Positions 43,861-52,337 of a stretch of 57,258 nt of DNA are shown in pieces. The stretch is taken from NCBI RefSeq assembly GCF_002968015.1, contig NZ_PUIP01000029.1, positions 1 to 57,258 of the forward strand, given 5' to 3'. The position numbers and the translations under genes are program-made. The notes under the pieces are model-generated. The model had not been told where the DNA came from, searched no databases, and saw nothing but the letters and a program-made list of their open reading frames with translations. The DNA comes from Massilia phosphatilytica (GTDB taxonomy: Bacteria > Pseudomonadota > Gammaproteobacteria > Burkholderiales > Burkholderiaceae_D). The number at the start of each line of letters is the position of its first letter. Position 1 is the stretch's first letter.

Positions 43861-44799
43861 ATGTCTGCCGTTCCCAAGCGTTACCGTCTCGTTACCCGCA
43901 GCGATTTCGACGGCCTCGTCTGCGCCGTCCTCCTCAAGCACCTGGACCTGATCGACGAGATCCTGTTCGTCCACCCGAAAGACATGCAGGACGGCAAGAT
44001 CGCGATCAGTGCGCGCGACATCACGACGAATCTGCCGTATGTTGCCGGCGCACACCTGGCATTCGACCATCACTTGTCGGAAACGATCCGCAACACGGGT
44101 CAGCGCGACAACCACGTCATCGACCCGAAGGCGCCGTCCGCCGCGCGCGTCGTCTACGAACATTACGGCGCCACGCGCGCCTTCCCGGCCGCCTGGCGCG
44201 ACATGATGGACGCGGTCGACAAGGCCGATGCCGCGCGATTCACGCGGGAGGAAGTGCTGGATCCGCAGGGCTGGAACCTGCTGAATTTCCTGATGGATGC
44301 GCGCACGGGGCTGGGCCGCTTCCACGACTTCCGGATCTCGAACTATCAGCTGATGATGGACTTGATCGACTACTGCCGCAATCACACGATTGCGCAGATC
44401 ATGCAGCTGCCGGACGTGCAGGAGCGCACCGGGCTGTACCTCGAGCACAACGAATTGTGCAAGGAGCAGATCCGGCGCTGCGCGCGCGTCCACGGCAACC
44501 TCGTCGTGCTCGACCTGCGCGAGGAACCGGTGATCTTTGCGGGCAACCGGTTCATCATCTATGCGCTCTTCCCCGAGACGAATATCTCGATCCACGTGCT
44601 ATGGGGCCTGAAGAACCAGAACACGGTGTTCGCGACGGGTAAATCGATTCTCAACCGCACGTCGAAGACGAATATCGGCACCTTGATGCTGGAATATGGT
44701 GGCGGCGGGCACGAGAATGCGGGAACGTGCCAGGTGTCCAACGACATGGCAGAAGACGTGCTGGGGGCGCTCATCAAGCGGATCACCAGCGAAGGCTGA
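43861..44799 (+). CDS. DHH-family phosphoesterase
   Basis: This 312-residue protein has DHH motifs SDFDG (14-18) and FDHH (78-81) and a C-terminal DHHA1 motif (LEYGGGGHENAGTCQ), a full set for a manganese-dependent phosphoesterase. The family includes NrnA/RecJ-like exonucleases, exopolyphosphatases and cyclic dinucleotide hydrolases. Among so many c-di-GMP genes, degradation of pGpG or small RNAs is an attractive but unproven role. AAAGGGG precedes the ATG at 43861. A TATGAT at 43796-43801 may be its -10. The remainder of 43639-43860 holds only promoters for this gene and the divergent kinase. Confidence 0.88.
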   Translation: MSAVPKRYRLVTRSDFDGLVCAVLLKHLDLIDEILFVHPKDMQDGKIAISARDITTNLPYVAGAHLAFDHHLSETIRNTGQRDNHVIDPKAPSAARVVYEHYGATRAFPAAWRDMMDAVDKADAARFTREEVLDPQGWNLLNFLMDARTGLGRFHDFRISNYQLMMDLIDYCRNHTIAQIMQLPDVQERTGLYLEHNELCKEQIRRCARVHGNLVVLDLREEPVIFAGNRFIIYALFPETNISIHVLWGLKNQNTVFATGKSILNRTSKTNIGTLMLEYGGGGHENAGTCQVSNDMAEDVLGALIKRITSEG

Positions 44800-47193
44800 T
44801 CACGCCGGCTGCCGCTCCGCCAGCAGGCGCTGCGCCGCCTCCGCCGCGAGCGGCTCGCTGAACCAGATGCCCTGGATGTGGTCGCAGCCATGCGCCGTCA
44901 GGAAATCCAGCTGGGGCCGCGTTTCCACGGCCTCGGCCACCACTTCCATGTTCAGGTTGTGCCCGATGTCGATCAGGCTCTTGGCGACGGCCTGGCCGCC
45001 GTCGTCCAGCGCCTGGACCGTGGTGTGCGCCAGCTTGACCTGCGTGGCCGCGAGCTGCTGCAGATAGGCGAGGTCGCACAGGCCCGCGCCGAAGCCATCG
45101 ACGGACAGGTCCACACCCAGCGTATGCAATTGCTCCGCCAATTCCTGGCCCAGGGCCGGATTGCGGATCAGGGCATCGATGCGCAGGTCGAGCTGCAGGC
45201 TGCGCGGCGGCAGGCGGTGGCGCGTCAGGCGGTCGGCGAGGCAGGCGAGGAAGCCCGGCTGGGTGTATTCGCGGTGCGAGACGTTGACGGTCACGGGTAC
45301 GTCCTCGTACCCTGCCGAACGCAACTGGGCCGCGAAGGCGCAGGCCTGGTCGAGCACGCGCTGGCCGATGGGAATGATCACGCCGGTTTCCTCGGCCTCG
45401 GCGAGGAAGCGGGCAGGGGCCAGCACGCCATGGTCCGGGTGGCGCCAGCGCAGCAGCGCCTCGAAACCCGCGACGCGGTTGTTGCGGAGGGCCACGCGGG
45501 GCTGGTACAGCAGGAACAACTCATCGTGGTCGAGCGCGTCGCGCAGCGCCAGTTCGATGCGGTGCTTGGCTTCCGTGGTCGATTTCATGTCGGCCGAGAA
45601 GAAATGGACGTCGTTGCGGCCGCTGCCCTTGCCGTGGTACATCGCGAGGTCGGCCGCGCGCACGAGCTCCGCCGCGGTGGCGCCGTCGTGCGGGTACAGC
45701 GACACGCCGACACTGGCGCCGACGGGGATCTCGCGATTGTTGAAGGCGACGGGGATCGCGAAGCTCTGGCGCAGCCGCTCGACCATGCGCAAGGTAAACC
45801 GCAGCGACGGCTGGTTGGCGAGGATCAGCACGAACTCGTCGCCGGACATGCGCGCCACCGTGTCGCTGTCGCGCACGGACGCCTGCAGGCGGCGCGCGAC
45901 GACCTTCAGCACGACGTCGCCCGCCTCGTGGCCGAACGTGTCGTTGATGGTCTTGAAGTTGTCGAGGTCGATCAGCACGGTGGCGACCAGCGCCTTGTGG
46001 CGCTGCGCGAGGTGTAGCGCCTGCTCCAGGCGATCCCACAGGAGGTTGCGGTTGGCGAGGCCCGTCAGCGGGTCGTGGTTGACCTCGTGTTCCAGGTGCG
46101 CCGTGCGCAGCATGGTCGCGGTGACGTCCGTGATCACGCCGATGAAGTGCGTGACGGCGCCGTGTTCGTCCTGCACGGGCGTGATCGAGAGGTCGTTCCA
46201 GAACAGTTCGCCGTTCTTGCGCAGGTTGCGCAGCACGACCTTGGTGCTCGTGCGCGCCGCGATCGCTTCGCGCAACTGGGCCCGCTCCGCGAGGTCCATG
46301 CCGGGCGCCGCCATGAAGCGCGGGTCGGCGCCCATGATTTCGTCCGCCGGGTACCCCGTGATGCGCTCGAAGGCCGGGTTCACGTATTCGATGACGCTCT
46401 GGCCGTGGTCCAGCCGGGTGATCACGATGCCGTTGCTGGCCGCGTGCAGGGCGCGTTCGCGGAGGCGCAGCTGCTGTTCGTGCGCGCGCTGCTCGGCCAC
46501 GTCGATCCCGGTGCCGAACAGGTATTCGCCACCGTTGCAGCGGATCTTCGTCCCGTTCAGCAGCACGGGCGTCTCGCGGCCGATGCGCGACACGAAGTCG
46601 ATCTCCAGCTTCAGTTCGCCGTTCTCGTCGAACACGTCGCGGATGCCGTTCGCCAGCGGCGCGCGCTGCGGCAGTTCGATGAGGTCGAGGGCGCGCGTGG
46701 CGCCCAGTTCGTCCGGCGTCATGCCCGTGACCCGCTCCAGGTTGCGGTTCCAGAGGACGAAGCGGCCTTCGCGATTGAGTACGTAAAAGGTGCCGGGGAA
46801 CATGTCGACGATCGCGGACAGCGGCGTGCGCGCGACCCGTTCGGCTTCCGTCCCGCCCCGCGCACACCCGGTGGCGACGGCGACGGCGCAGCCGCGTGCG
46901 CGCCGTTCCGCGTCGACGAGCGGCGCGAGCGTCAGCGTGCCTTCGAGCACGCGCCCGCGCGCGCACATGAGCTCGACGTGGACTTCGGCACCTTCGGGAT
47001 GGCCGGTCAGTGCGCTCCAGCCGGCGCTCCAGGCATCGCGCCCCGGCGGCGTGAACAGCGTGGTGACGGGGCGGCCGAGGATCTGTCCGTCCGCGACGCC
47101 GAACACGGCGGTGCAGCCGCCGTTCCAGGCCTGGATGGTTCCGGTCTCGTCGGTGAGGAAGACGCACCGGCTGGGCGGTTCGGACTCGGACAT
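44800..47193 (-). CDS. PAS-GGDEF-EAL protein with degenerate EAL domain
   Basis: This 797-residue, apparently soluble protein has three PAS-like modules (about 10-115, 130-245 and 265-370), a GGDEF domain and an EAL domain. The cyclase signature is SGDEF (450-454) with an RxxD site (RDSD) five residues before it, so cyclase activity is possible. The EAL domain keeps EAL (578-580) but has lost key metal/catalytic residues: the LEFEITET region reads LQLDLRID, DDFGTG reads DGFGAG, and the KID motif reads KLAH. It is therefore probably not a phosphodiesterase. GGGAG lies six bases before the ATG at 47193. It is convergent with the DHH gene with no gap. Confidence 0.92.
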   Translation of the reverse strand: MSESEPPSRCVFLTDETGTIQAWNGGCTAVFGVADGQILGRPVTTLFTPPGRDAWSAGWSALTGHPEGAEVHVELMCARGRVLEGTLTLAPLVDAERRARGCAVAVATGCARGGTEAERVARTPLSAIVDMFPGTFYVLNREGRFVLWNRNLERVTGMTPDELGATRALDLIELPQRAPLANGIRDVFDENGELKLEIDFVSRIGRETPVLLNGTKIRCNGGEYLFGTGIDVAEQRAHEQQLRLRERALHAASNGIVITRLDHGQSVIEYVNPAFERITGYPADEIMGADPRFMAAPGMDLAERAQLREAIAARTSTKVVLRNLRKNGELFWNDLSITPVQDEHGAVTHFIGVITDVTATMLRTAHLEHEVNHDPLTGLANRNLLWDRLEQALHLAQRHKALVATVLIDLDNFKTINDTFGHEAGDVVLKVVARRLQASVRDSDTVARMSGDEFVLILANQPSLRFTLRMVERLRQSFAIPVAFNNREIPVGASVGVSLYPHDGATAAELVRAADLAMYHGKGSGRNDVHFFSADMKSTTEAKHRIELALRDALDHDELFLLYQPRVALRNNRVAGFEALLRWRHPDHGVLAPARFLAEAEETGVIIPIGQRVLDQACAFAAQLRSAGYEDVPVTVNVSHREYTQPGFLACLADRLTRHRLPPRSLQLDLRIDALIRNPALGQELAEQLHTLGVDLSVDGFGAGLCDLAYLQQLAATQVKLAHTTVQALDDGGQAVAKSLIDIGHNLNMEVVAEAVETRPQLDFLTAHGCDHIQGIWFSEPLAAEAAQRLLAERQPA

Positions 47194-47251
47194 GCCGGCT
47201 CCCGGTGTCGATGGAACCCGTTGGACAGTCCGGCCCCGTTTCCGTTCCGCC

Positions 47252-47280
47252 AAAAGAAAAGGCGTGCCGCAGCACGCCTT
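47252..47280 (-). terminator. Rho-independent terminator of the NMO-like gene
   Basis: AAGGCGTGC (47259-47267) and GCACGCCTT (47272-47280) pair around a 4-nt loop. On the minus strand the hairpin is followed by TTTTCTTTTG, a proper U-tract, 20 bases after the NMO-like stop. Confidence 0.9.
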
Positions 47281-47299
47281 CAGTAGAACGTGATAGCCG

Positions 47300-48565
47300 T
47301 CAGGCGGCCGCTTCCTGGCAGGGCGGCAGCGCGACCTGGTTGTCCACGCTGAACTGGTAATCCTTGAACACGTGCTCGGCGGACAGGATCTGATAGGTAC
47401 CGTCCGACAGCTTGTGCGTCGTGTCCTTCAGGCGGTACGTCGTCGAGCCGCAGGTCCAGCAATTGAAGTTGCGCATGTGGGTGCACAGGCAGGTCTTGTC
47501 GAACACCTGGATGTTCTTCTGGCCCGGATTCGCCTGCACCTCGCGGTTGTACGAATTGATGTAGGCGCAGTTGCCCGTCGCGTCCAGCAGGTAGCCGTAC
47601 GATTCGCAGCCGGGACGGATGCCCGAGCCGATCGCCGGCGTCTGCTTCAGCATGCGCATCGGATAGCCCGTCGGCGAGACGCCGTTGACGATGATGTCTT
47701 CTTCGCTGGCGCGGAAATACTCCTGCTTGACGGCGTCCGGCAGGCCGCATTCGTGCGTCACCGTGAAGCGGGTCGCCACCTGCACACCGCCCGCACCCTT
47801 TTCCAGGAACGACACGGCGTCGCTGCCCGTGAAGATGCCGCCGGCCGCGATCAGCGGGATGTCGAGTTTTTCGGCGGCCAGGTACGCATGGATCTCGTCC
47901 ATGATCGTGTGCAGGTCGTAGTCCTTCCAGTCTTCCATGCCGAAGCCCAGGTGGCCGCCGGCCAGCGGGCCCTCCACGATGACGTAGTCGGGCAGGCGGT
48001 TCAGGCGCGACACCTTACGCAGGAACAGCTGCAGAGCGCGGACGGACGAGACGATGATGCCCAGCTTGGCGGCGCGGAAGCGCGGATGGTCCTTGACGAG
48101 GTCGAACGAGCCGAGGTGCAGGCCGGCCGACATCGTGATGCCGTCGATGCCCGCGTCCAGCGCCGCCGACAGACGGGTGCGCAGGGTTTCCTTCGGCGCG
48201 TTCATCGTCAGCTTTTCCATGCAGTTCACGAAGATCAGGCCATCGCCTTTCTTCGCCGCCATGGTCGCGCCCACGTGCAGGCGCGTCGCCTCGGCCAGGC
48301 GGTCGAGGTCGAACTGGACGACCGACTTGTCCATGTTATTGATGTTGAACTTGTACAGCTTGGTCTTTTCCTTGACGAAGCTGGTGTCGAACTTGCGGTC
48401 CGACACGTCCGGCACCATCGCATCGGAAATGTGGCCGATACCGCCCAGACGGGCCGCTTCGAGGGCCAGTTCCGACGTGGAAATATCCACGCCCATTCCG
48501 CCGATCATGATGGGCACATATTCCTTGTTGCCCAAACGCAGGCGGAAATCATCAACACGTTTCAT
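47300..48565 (-). CDS. Nitronate monooxygenase-like flavoprotein with C-terminal cysteine cluster
   Basis: This 421-residue TIM-barrel flavoprotein resembles 2-nitropropane dioxygenase/nitronate monooxygenase. It shows PIMIGGMGVDIS at the N-terminus, EGPLAGGHLGFG (198-209) at the active site and IAAGGIFTG (239-247) plus a GVQVATRF segment for FMN phosphate. The C-terminal 100 residues are an extension containing C359-L-C361 and C369-W-T-C372 (a CxC-x7-CxxC pattern), which could bind zinc or an iron-sulfur cluster; standard NMOs lack it. The natural substrate is unknown. ATG 48565 is chosen because the frame upstream has no family character. A strong terminator follows. Confidence 0.8.
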   Translation of the reverse strand: MKRVDDFRLRLGNKEYVPIMIGGMGVDISTSELALEAARLGGIGHISDAMVPDVSDRKFDTSFVKEKTKLYKFNINNMDKSVVQFDLDRLAEATRLHVGATMAAKKGDGLIFVNCMEKLTMNAPKETLRTRLSAALDAGIDGITMSAGLHLGSFDLVKDHPRFRAAKLGIIVSSVRALQLFLRKVSRLNRLPDYVIVEGPLAGGHLGFGMEDWKDYDLHTIMDEIHAYLAAEKLDIPLIAAGGIFTGSDAVSFLEKGAGGVQVATRFTVTHECGLPDAVKQEYFRASEEDIIVNGVSPTGYPMRMLKQTPAIGSGIRPGCESYGYLLDATGNCAYINSYNREVQANPGQKNIQVFDKTCLCTHMRNFNCWTCGSTTYRLKDTTHKLSDGTYQILSAEHVFKDYQFSVDNQVALPPCQEAAA

Positions 48566-48615
48566 TGCTATCCAACTCGTTGTTATAGGTAACGCCGCCG
48601 ACCGGCGTGCTCTCT

Positions 48616-48677
48616 CTCCCCGCATTTTACCCCAGGCGGGGAGGGCGGAGAGCGCCATTTCCCGCACGATCGTGCGG
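48616..48677. repeat. Two dyads between yajQ and the NMO-like gene
   Basis: CTCCCCGC (48616-48623) and GCGGGGAG (48636-48643) frame an AT-containing loop that reads TAAAAT on the minus strand, a possible -10 for the NMO-like gene. CCGCACGATCGTGCGG (48662-48677) is a perfect 16-bp palindrome just after the yajQ stop. Neither has a T-tract. Confidence 0.5.
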
Positions 48678-48692
48678 AGCCGGCGGGGAATA

Positions 48693-49178
48693 TCAGTCGC
48701 GGAAGTTGTTGAATTCCAGCGGCAGGTCCTTCACGTCCTTGCGCAGCAGCGCGATCGCTTCCTGCAGCGTATCGCGATCCTTGCCGGTCACGCGCACGGT
48801 TTCGCCCTGGATGGAGGCCTGGACCTTCAGCTTGCTTTCCTTGATGAGCTTGGTGATCTTCTTCGCGTCTTCCGTCTCGATGCCGTTGCGCACCTTGAGG
48901 ACCTGCTTGACCTTGTCGCCGCCGATCTTCTCGATCTTGCCTTCGTCGAGGAAGCGCACGTCGACCTTGCGCTTGGTCATCTTGTTCAGCAGGACGTCGC
49001 GCACCTGGCCGAGCTGGAAGTCGGAATCGCCGAACACAGTGATCTCGCGCTCCTTCTGCTCGACCTTGGCCGAGCTGCCCTTGAAGTCGAAGCGGGTGCC
49101 GATTTCCTTGTTGGATTGTTCGACGGCGTTCTTGACTTCGACCATGTCTGCTTCGCAGACCACATCAAACGATGGCAT
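48693..49178 (-). CDS. yajQ: YajQ-family nucleotide-binding protein
   Basis: This 161-residue protein is a full-length YajQ (MPSFDVVCEADMVEVKNAV ... EFNNFRD), with two RNA-binding-like ferredoxin folds. Xanthomonas and Pseudomonas homologues bind c-di-GMP and affect transcription; E. coli YajQ binds nucleotides. AAGGA is nine bases from the ATG at 49178, which rules out a longer frame reaching into the intergenic region. It diverges from murB. Its presence among several c-di-GMP enzymes makes an effector role likely but is not proof. Confidence 0.94.
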   Translation of the reverse strand: MPSFDVVCEADMVEVKNAVEQSNKEIGTRFDFKGSSAKVEQKEREITVFGDSDFQLGQVRDVLLNKMTKRKVDVRFLDEGKIEKIGGDKVKQVLKVRNGIETEDAKKITKLIKESKLKVQASIQGETVRVTGKDRDTLQEAIALLRKDVKDLPLEFNNFRD

Positions 49179-49223
49179 TGTGTTTTTTCCTTGCACAGTA
49201 ATGAATGGCGATATTGTAACCAC

Positions 49224-49229
49224 TATAAT
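49224..49229 (+). promoter_or_regulatory. -10 box of murB
   Basis: A perfect TATAAT lies 25 bp before the murB ATG. No good -35 is seen. It overlaps an upstream in-frame ATG (49228), so that codon cannot be the start on this transcript. Confidence 0.5.
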
Positions 49230-49254
49230 GCGCCAAACACTACCCGCCCCAGCC

Positions 49255-50280
49255 ATGCCAGCCGATCTGCACCTGTCCACCGACGTTTCCCTCGCCGCCT
49301 TCAACACCTTCCGCATCCCCGCGCGCGCCAAACGCTACCTGCGCGTGACGGACCCGGCCCAGTTGCAGGCCGTCGCCGCCGATCCCGCCCTGGCCGCGCT
49401 GCCGCGCCTCGTGCTCGGCGGCGGCAGCAACCTCCTGATCGCGCGCGCCGAGGTCGACGCCCTCGTGCTGCACATGGCCCTGGCGGGCAAGGAGATCGTT
49501 GGAGAAACGGCCGACGCCATCCTCGTGCGCGCCAGCGCCGGCGAGAACTGGCATGCGTTCGTGGAATGGACGCTGGCGCAGGGCCTGGGCGGCCTCGAGA
49601 ACATGGCGTTGATCCCGGGCACCGTCGGCGCGTCGCCGATCCAGAACATCGGCGCGTACGGCGCCGAGGTCAAGGACCGTTTTCATGCGCTCACCGTGTT
49701 CGATTTCGCCGACGGCGCGATCCGCGTGATGGACGCAGCCGCGTGCCGTTTCGGTTACCGCGACAGCGTGTTCAAGCATGCGGCAGGCAGCACGCTCGTC
49801 GTGCTGGACGTGACGTTCGCGCTGCCGCGCGCGTGGACGCCGAACCTGCGCTATGCGGAACTGGCGCAGGCGGTCGCGGGGATTGCCGCGCCGGGCGCGC
49901 GCGACGTGGCGGATGCCGTGATCGCGATCCGCCGCCGCAAGCTGCCCGATCCCGCGGAGATCGGCAACGCGGGCAGCTTCTTCAAGAATCCGGTCGTGAC
50001 GCGCGAGCATTGCGCGCGCCTGCTGGACACGTGGCCGGACCTCGTGCACCACGCCCAGCCGGACGGCAGCGAAAAGCTGGCCGCGGGCTGGCTGATCGAC
50101 CGCTGCGGCTGGAAGGGGAAGAGCCTGGGACGCGCCGGCGTCTATCCGAAGCAGGCGCTCGTGCTGGTCAATAATGGCGGCGCGACGGGGGAAGAGATCA
50201 TGGCGCTGGCACGCGCCATCCAGGCCGACGTCGAGGCGCGCTTCGGCGTGCGGCTCGAGCCGGAACCCGTGATGGTCTGA
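49255..50280 (+). CDS. murB: UDP-N-acetylenolpyruvoylglucosamine reductase
   Basis: This 341-residue FAD enzyme reduces enolpyruvyl-UDP-GlcNAc to UDP-MurNAc, an early step of peptidoglycan synthesis in the cytoplasm. FAD-binding LVLGGGSNLLIA (52-63) and GTVGASPIQNIGAYG (122-136), the tyrosine-containing GYRDSVFKH, the catalytic serine in NAGSFFKNP and the terminal EPEPVMV all fit type I MurB, as in E. coli. The start is taken at 49255 because of the TATAAT box upstream; the mRNA leader would be only about 20 nt and lacks a clear Shine-Dalgarno. Confidence 0.95.
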   Translation: MPADLHLSTDVSLAAFNTFRIPARAKRYLRVTDPAQLQAVAADPALAALPRLVLGGGSNLLIARAEVDALVLHMALAGKEIVGETADAILVRASAGENWHAFVEWTLAQGLGGLENMALIPGTVGASPIQNIGAYGAEVKDRFHALTVFDFADGAIRVMDAAACRFGYRDSVFKHAAGSTLVVLDVTFALPRAWTPNLRYAELAQAVAGIAAPGARDVADAVIAIRRRKLPDPAEIGNAGSFFKNPVVTREHCARLLDTWPDLVHHAQPDGSEKLAAGWLIDRCGWKGKSLGRAGVYPKQALVLVNNGGATGEEIMALARAIQADVEARFGVRLEPEPVMV

Positions 50281-50282
50281 GC

Positions 50283-51293
50283 TCAGTCGGCGGCGGACAC
50301 CCGGTTGCGGCCGCTGCGCTTCGCCTCGTACAGCGCGGCGTCGGCCCGCGCGACGAGGTCCTCGGGGTTGTCATCTTCGCCGGGCACGACGCAGGCCACG
50401 CCGATCGACATGGTGACATACCCACATGGCGCCCCCGGATGCGGCAGCGCCAGCTGCTGGAGTCCCGCGCGGCATGCCCCGCCCACGCGCAGGGCGCCGG
50501 CGAGGTCGGTGTCCGGCAGCAGCAGCGCGAATTCCTCGCCGCCATAGCGCGCTGCCAGGTCGGCCGGGCGCTTCAACTGGCCGGTCAGCACGGCGGCCAT
50601 CTTCTTGAGACACAGGTCGCCGGCCGGATGGCCCAGGTGGTCGTTGTACAGCTTGAAATGATCCACGTCGCACAGCAGCAGCGCCAGCGGCGATTGCCGG
50701 CGCCGGCCGCGCTGCCATTCGACGTGGATGGCCTCGTCGAAACGGCGGCGGTTGGCGATGCCGGTCAGGCCGTCCAGCGCGGCCAGGCGGCGCAATTCCT
50801 CGTTGACCCGTGCCAGGTTTTCCTGGCTCGCGCGCAACGACCGGTAGGCCGCGTCGCGCTGCAGGCCGCTGATGTAGCCGGCGGAATGGTGGCGGATGCG
50901 GGCCGTCAGTTCCAGCTCGTCGGGCAGCTTGACGAGGTAGTCGTGCGCGCCGATGGAAAACGCGTGCGCCTTCAGCTTCGCTTCGTCGCGCGTGGACAGC
51001 ACGACCACGGGGATGTCGCGCAGCGCCTCGTCCTCCTGGTAGGCCCGGATCAGCTGGAAGCCGTCGGCGCCCTGCATGACGAGGTCCTGCAGGATCACGG
51101 TCGGCCGGTGCCGCAGCGCGGCCGCATGCGCCGCGTGCGCGTCGGTGACGAACTGGAATTCGATGTCGTCGTGGCGCGCCAGCATGCGGCGGACGGCTTC
51201 GACCATGATGAGCTGGTCGTCGACCAGCAGGACGCGCACCTTGTAGTCGGCTTGGTCCCGCTCGCCGACGCGAATGTGGCTGACTGCGGACAT
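50283..51293 (-). CDS. wspR: Diguanylate cyclase response regulator WspR
   Basis: This 336-residue protein has a receiver domain (about 18-140) with phospho-acceptor D70 in ILQDLVMQG and a C-terminal GGDEF-family domain with signature GGEEF (251-255). The RxxD product-inhibition site (R242-P-A-D245) is present five residues before it. This is the architecture and length of Pseudomonas WspR, which makes c-di-GMP when phosphorylated by WspE. It is the last gene of the wsp cluster. Unlike the other junctions it does not overlap its neighbour: 48 bases separate it from wspF, and no Shine-Dalgarno is obvious. It is convergent with murB. Confidence 0.94.
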   Translation of the reverse strand: MSAVSHIRVGERDQADYKVRVLLVDDQLIMVEAVRRMLARHDDIEFQFVTDAHAAHAAALRHRPTVILQDLVMQGADGFQLIRAYQEDEALRDIPVVVLSTRDEAKLKAHAFSIGAHDYLVKLPDELELTARIRHHSAGYISGLQRDAAYRSLRASQENLARVNEELRRLAALDGLTGIANRRRFDEAIHVEWQRGRRRQSPLALLLCDVDHFKLYNDHLGHPAGDLCLKKMAAVLTGQLKRPADLAARYGGEEFALLLPDTDLAGALRVGGACRAGLQQLALPHPGAPCGYVTMSIGVACVVPGEDDNPEDLVARADAALYEAKRSGRNRVSAAD

Positions 51294-51341
51294 CGCGGGG
51301 AAATCGTTGAGAGGTTGGAGTATGTACAGTGGGTCGCCATT

Positions 51342-52337
51342 CTACCCCAACGCGGCCGCGATATTGTCAAGCGGTAAAACTTTCTCCGCGGCGCACAGTT
51401 CCGCCGCCGCGCGCGGCATGCCGTACACGGCGCTGCTGCCTTCGTCCTGCGCGATCGTCGCCTGGCCGGCCTGGCGCATGGCCAGCAGGCCGGCGGCGCC
51501 GTCGCGGCCCATGCCGGTAAGCAGGACACCGGTGGCGCTGCGGCTCCAGTAGCGCGCCACCGAGTGGAAGAACACGTCGATGGACGGCCGGTAGACCTCG
51601 TCGCGCGGATGGGCGTCGTAGACGAGGCGGCGTTCGGGCGTGAGGCGCAGGTGGTCGCCGCTGGCCGCCAACTGCACGATGCCGCCTTCGACCGGTTCGC
51701 CGCCCGCGATCGCGCGCACGGGCATGCCGGCCTGCTCGCCCAGCCAGCGCGCCAGCTGGCCCGCGAAGGCGGGATCGATGTGCTGGACGACGACGGCGGC
51801 CGTGTCGGCCGGCGGCCGCCAGTGTGCCAGCAGCCGCGCCAGCGCGACCGGCCCGCCGGTGGACGCGCCGATGGCGACCAGGCGCGCGACCGACGGTGCG
51901 GACGCCGCGGCCGGCGTGGCGGCGGCCAGGCCGGCTGCGGGGGGCCGCGCCCCCGCGATCAGTTTGCCGATGGTGCGGATCTTCGCGAGCAGGGCGGCCT
52001 CGCCACCGGTGCGGCCGAGCAGCACGGGCGTTGCCGTCACGTCCAGCGCGCCGGCGCCGAGCGCGCGGAACACCTGGCCCACATTGTCCTGCGGCGCGGC
52101 CGTGACGACCAGGATCGCGCACGGCGCTTCGCGCATGATGCGGCGGGTCGCCTCCACGCCGTCCAGTACCGGCATGGCGAGGTCCATCAGCACGAGGTCG
52201 GGCGGCAGGTCGCGGCACAGGCGCACGGCGTCGGCGCCCGTGCGTGCGATCCACGCGACCTGGTGCTCGCTGCCCGCCACGGCGCGGCGCAGCGCTTCGG
52301 CGGCGGTGGGACTGTCGTTGGCGATGCCGATCTTCAT
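51342..52337 (-). CDS. wspF: CheB-type methylesterase WspF
   Basis: This 331-residue protein has a receiver domain with D52 in LMDLAMPVLDG and a methylesterase domain with catalytic S159 (GASTGG), H186 (VQHID) and D279 (GMGRDG). In the Wsp system it demethylates WspA and resets signalling; loss of WspF in Pseudomonas locks WspR on and gives wrinkly colonies. ATG 52337 is fixed by the ATGA overlap with wspE. A far longer open frame continues upstream antisense to nothing but inside wspE; it is not real. Confidence 0.95.
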   Translation of the reverse strand: MKIGIANDSPTAAEALRRAVAGSEHQVAWIARTGADAVRLCRDLPPDLVLMDLAMPVLDGVEATRRIMREAPCAILVVTAAPQDNVGQVFRALGAGALDVTATPVLLGRTGGEAALLAKIRTIGKLIAGARPPAAGLAAATPAAASAPSVARLVAIGASTGGPVALARLLAHWRPPADTAAVVVQHIDPAFAGQLARWLGEQAGMPVRAIAGGEPVEGGIVQLAASGDHLRLTPERRLVYDAHPRDEVYRPSIDVFFHSVARYWSRSATGVLLTGMGRDGAAGLLAMRQAGQATIAQDEGSSAVYGMPRAAAELCAAEKVLPLDNIAAALG

